Source: Hyphomicrobiales bacterium (lineage in GTDB: Bacteria; Pseudomonadota; Alphaproteobacteria; Rhizobiales; JAJFHR01). Taken from it: a stretch of 7,461 nt of DNA. Positions 6,132 through 7,461 of this stretch are shown in pieces. The position numbers and the translations under genes are program-made. A model generated the notes under the pieces. It ran no database searches and was not told the DNA's origin. It saw nothing but the letters and a program-made list of their open reading frames with translations. The stretch is taken from assembly GCA_021775515.1 (NCBI GenBank), contig JAJFHR010000315.1, positions 1 to 7,461 on the forward strand, written 5' to 3'. The stretch's first letter is position 1. Each line of letters starts with the position of its first letter.

Positions 6132-6959
6132 ATGAATAAACTGCCTGAACCTTCAAAAGATAAACCGGTTAAAAAAGGCGAACGCATTGCCAAGGTCATC
6201 GCGCGCGCCGGTGTCTGCTCGCGCCGCGACGCTGAACGGCTGATCGGCGAGGGCAAAGTCAGTGTCAACGGCAAGCAAGTTACAACGCCGGCCTTTTTTG
6301 TTGCGGAAACCGACAAAATCCTGGTGAACCGCAAACCGTTGCCGCAAAAATCGGAAACGCGTCTGTGGTGTTACCATAAACCGCGAGGACTTTTGACCAG
6401 CCACCATGATCCTCAGGGAAGAAAGACGGTATTCGATGCCCTCCCCGCGGCACTGCCGCGGCTGGTTTCCGTTGGCCGTCTGGATTTAAATTCGGAAGGA
6501 TTGCTGCTGCTTACCAACGATGGTGAATTGTCCCGCCGCCTCGAGTTGCCCGCCACCGGCTGGTCGCGGCGCTATCGGGTCCGGGCCCATGGCACAATAG
6601 AACAGCCTGACCTTGATAAACTGGCAAAAGGCATTGAAGTGGACGGTGTCAAATACGGCAGTATTGAAGCTAAAATTGACCGCGTGCAAGGCCACAATGT
6701 CTGGATGACCGTGTCCTTGCGCGAAGGTAAAAACCGCGAAATACGTAAGGTTCTTGAGCATCTTGGCCTCAAAGTCAACCGCCTGATCCGCATCTCGTAC
6801 GGCCCCTTTCAATTGGCTCAGCTAAAACCGGGCGACGTTAAAGAGGTCTCGCAGCGAATTTTACGCGACCAGCTCGGTTTGCCTCAAGCTGACGCGAAAA
6901 AAAACCCGCCGCGAAAAACCAAGCGAGGATCGAATGCGCATCGTCGCCGGAAAGTTTAA
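6132..6959 (+). CDS. rluB: rRNA pseudouridine synthase, RluB/RsuA family
   Basis: Pseudouridine synthase of the RsuA/RluB/RluE/RluF family, which isomerises a specific uridine in ribosomal RNA. The 275-residue protein begins with an S4 RNA-binding domain (RIAKVIARAGVCSRRDAERL at 18-37, then GKVSVNG at 41-47). The catalytic domain contains YHKPRGLLTS (81-90), GRLDLNSEGLLLLTND (115-130) with catalytic D118, and SLREGKNREIRKVLEHLGL (195-213). The last 20 residues are strongly basic (KK, RKTKR, RRRKV), an RluB-like RNA-binding tail. RluB, acting at 23S position 2605 in E. coli numbering, is the most likely assignment, but RsuA-type 16S specificity cannot be excluded by eye. The start codon has GAAGAG at 6124-6129 very close; an AAGG about 17 bases upstream may contribute. 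The 3' end overlaps rsmD by 26 bases. Confidence 0.92.
   Translation: MNKLPEPSKDKPVKKGERIAKVIARAGVCSRRDAERLIGEGKVSVNGKQVTTPAFFVAETDKILVNRKPLPQKSETRLWCYHKPRGLLTSHHDPQGRKTVFDALPAALPRLVSVGRLDLNSEGLLLLTNDGELSRRLELPATGWSRRYRVRAHGTIEQPDLDKLAKGIEVDGVKYGSIEAKIDRVQGHNVWMTVSLREGKNREIRKVLEHLGLKVNRLIRISYGPFQLAQLKPGDVKEVSQRILRDQLGLPQADAKKNPPRKTKRGSNAHRRRKV
6925..6928 (+). promoter_or_regulatory. Ribosome binding site of rsmD inside the upstream gene
   Basis: GAGG, 5 bases before the ATG at 6934, lies in the coding sequence for the basic tail of the pseudouridine synthase. It fixes the rsmD start and implies that ribosomes finishing the upstream gene pass over this site. Confidence 0.6.
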
Positions 6960-7461
6960 AGGGCGAAACCTCAAATCCCCAAAAGGATCAGACACGCGGC
7001 CAACATCTCAACGCGCCCGGGAAGCCCTTTTTAATGTACTGCAGCACGGCGAGTGTAAAATTGACCTTGCCGGTGCCCGGGTGCTCGATCTTTTTGCCGG
7101 ATCGGGCGCTCTTGGTCTTGAAGCGTTAAGCCGTGGCGCGGCTTATTGTATTTTTGTTGACGAGGCTTTGCCCGCGCGCGCGGTTATGCGCGAGAATATT
7201 GACGCTTTAGGACTGGGTGGGCAAACCCGTATCTTTAGACGCGATGCCGCGCGTCTTAGTCCGGCTGGCAATCTCGGCGCCTTTGATATCGTATTTGCCG
7301 ACCCGCCTTATGATAAGGGCCTGGGCCTTGCTGCCCTCGACCGCGTCATTGCCGGTGGGTGGCTGAAACCAAGCGGCGTATTTATCCTCGAAGAAAGAAA
7401 ATCAACAATTATCGAGTTGCCGGAAACAGTCGAATTGGCGGATCACCGGATCCATGGAGAA
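6934..7461 (+). CDS. rsmD: 16S rRNA (guanine-966-N2)-methyltransferase (3' end cut by window edge)
   Basis: S-adenosylmethionine-dependent Rossmann-fold enzyme that methylates N2 of G966 in 16S rRNA on the assembled small subunit. The window holds 176 codons in frame to the last base. The protein starts with MRIVAGKFKGRNL and has DTRPTSQRAREALFNVL (20-36), characteristic of RsmD. The SAM-binding motif VLDLFAGSGALGLEAL is at 50-65, a VDE turn near 75-77, and the N6/N2-amino-methyltransferase motif DPPY at 123-126. RsmD proteins are roughly 180-200 residues, and the final RIHGE matches the conserved near-terminal block, so probably only around ten codons are missing. It starts within the end of the pseudouridine synthase gene, forming a two-gene rRNA-modification operon. 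Confidence 0.95.
   Translation, partial: MRIVAGKFKGRNLKSPKGSDTRPTSQRAREALFNVLQHGECKIDLAGARVLDLFAGSGALGLEALSRGAAYCIFVDEALPARAVMRENIDALGLGGQTRIFRRDAARLSPAGNLGAFDIVFADPPYDKGLGLAALDRVIAGGWLKPSGVFILEERKSTIIELPETVELADHRIHGE

Noticed and set aside
6445..6461. CCGCGG-CACTG-CCGCGG inverted repeat
   Set aside because: Falls inside the pseudouridine synthase coding region, where GC-rich Ala/Pro/Arg codons readily create such symmetry; no regulatory context.
1..7461. CRISPR array, tRNA, insertion sequence or toxin-antitoxin pair
   Set aside because: No regularly spaced repeats, cloverleaf sequence, terminal inverted repeats with a transposase, or small paired genes were seen on either strand.

Overview
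The window reads as a gene-dense stretch of a proteobacterial chromosome, most likely alphaproteobacterial. That placement is inferred from protein character (XseA with the GHETDWTLLDYAADERAPTPTAAAE-type block, PurD ending in CRRDIGWRAV) and from the divergent xseA/purD arrangement. I cannot fix the order or genus. Base composition is moderate, with no obvious islands, insertion sequences, tRNAs, rRNAs, prophage genes or CRISPR repeats.

Layout, left to right. (1) The minus-strand gene xseA (exonuclease VII large subunit) runs off the left edge. (2) A 104-bp divergent spacer holds three short inverted repeats, one of which carries the purD Shine-Dalgarno in its loop. (3) A plus-strand run of four tightly spaced genes follows: purD, an alpha/beta hydrolase of the fluoroacetate dehalogenase type, an APH-fold kinase related to the ACAD10/ACAD11 N-terminal domain and to LvaA, and a patatin-like phospholipase. 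(4) tadA lies on the minus strand and its 3' end overlaps that of the patatin gene by 17 bases. (5) An 88-bp divergent spacer separates tadA from a plus-strand pair, an RluB/RsuA-family pseudouridine synthase and rsmD. These two overlap by 26 bases, and rsmD is cut by the right edge a few codons before its expected end.

Functionally the window is mostly housekeeping: DNA repair (xseA), purine synthesis (purD), tRNA wobble editing (tadA) and rRNA modification (rluB-like, rsmD). The less ordinary part is the middle, where a hydrolase with the complete set of fluoroacetate-dehalogenase active-site residues and a probable acyl-CoA-related kinase sit directly behind purD, probably in one transcript. 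I see no clearly new multi-gene system. The best leads are the specificity of those two enzymes and the structured purD leader.
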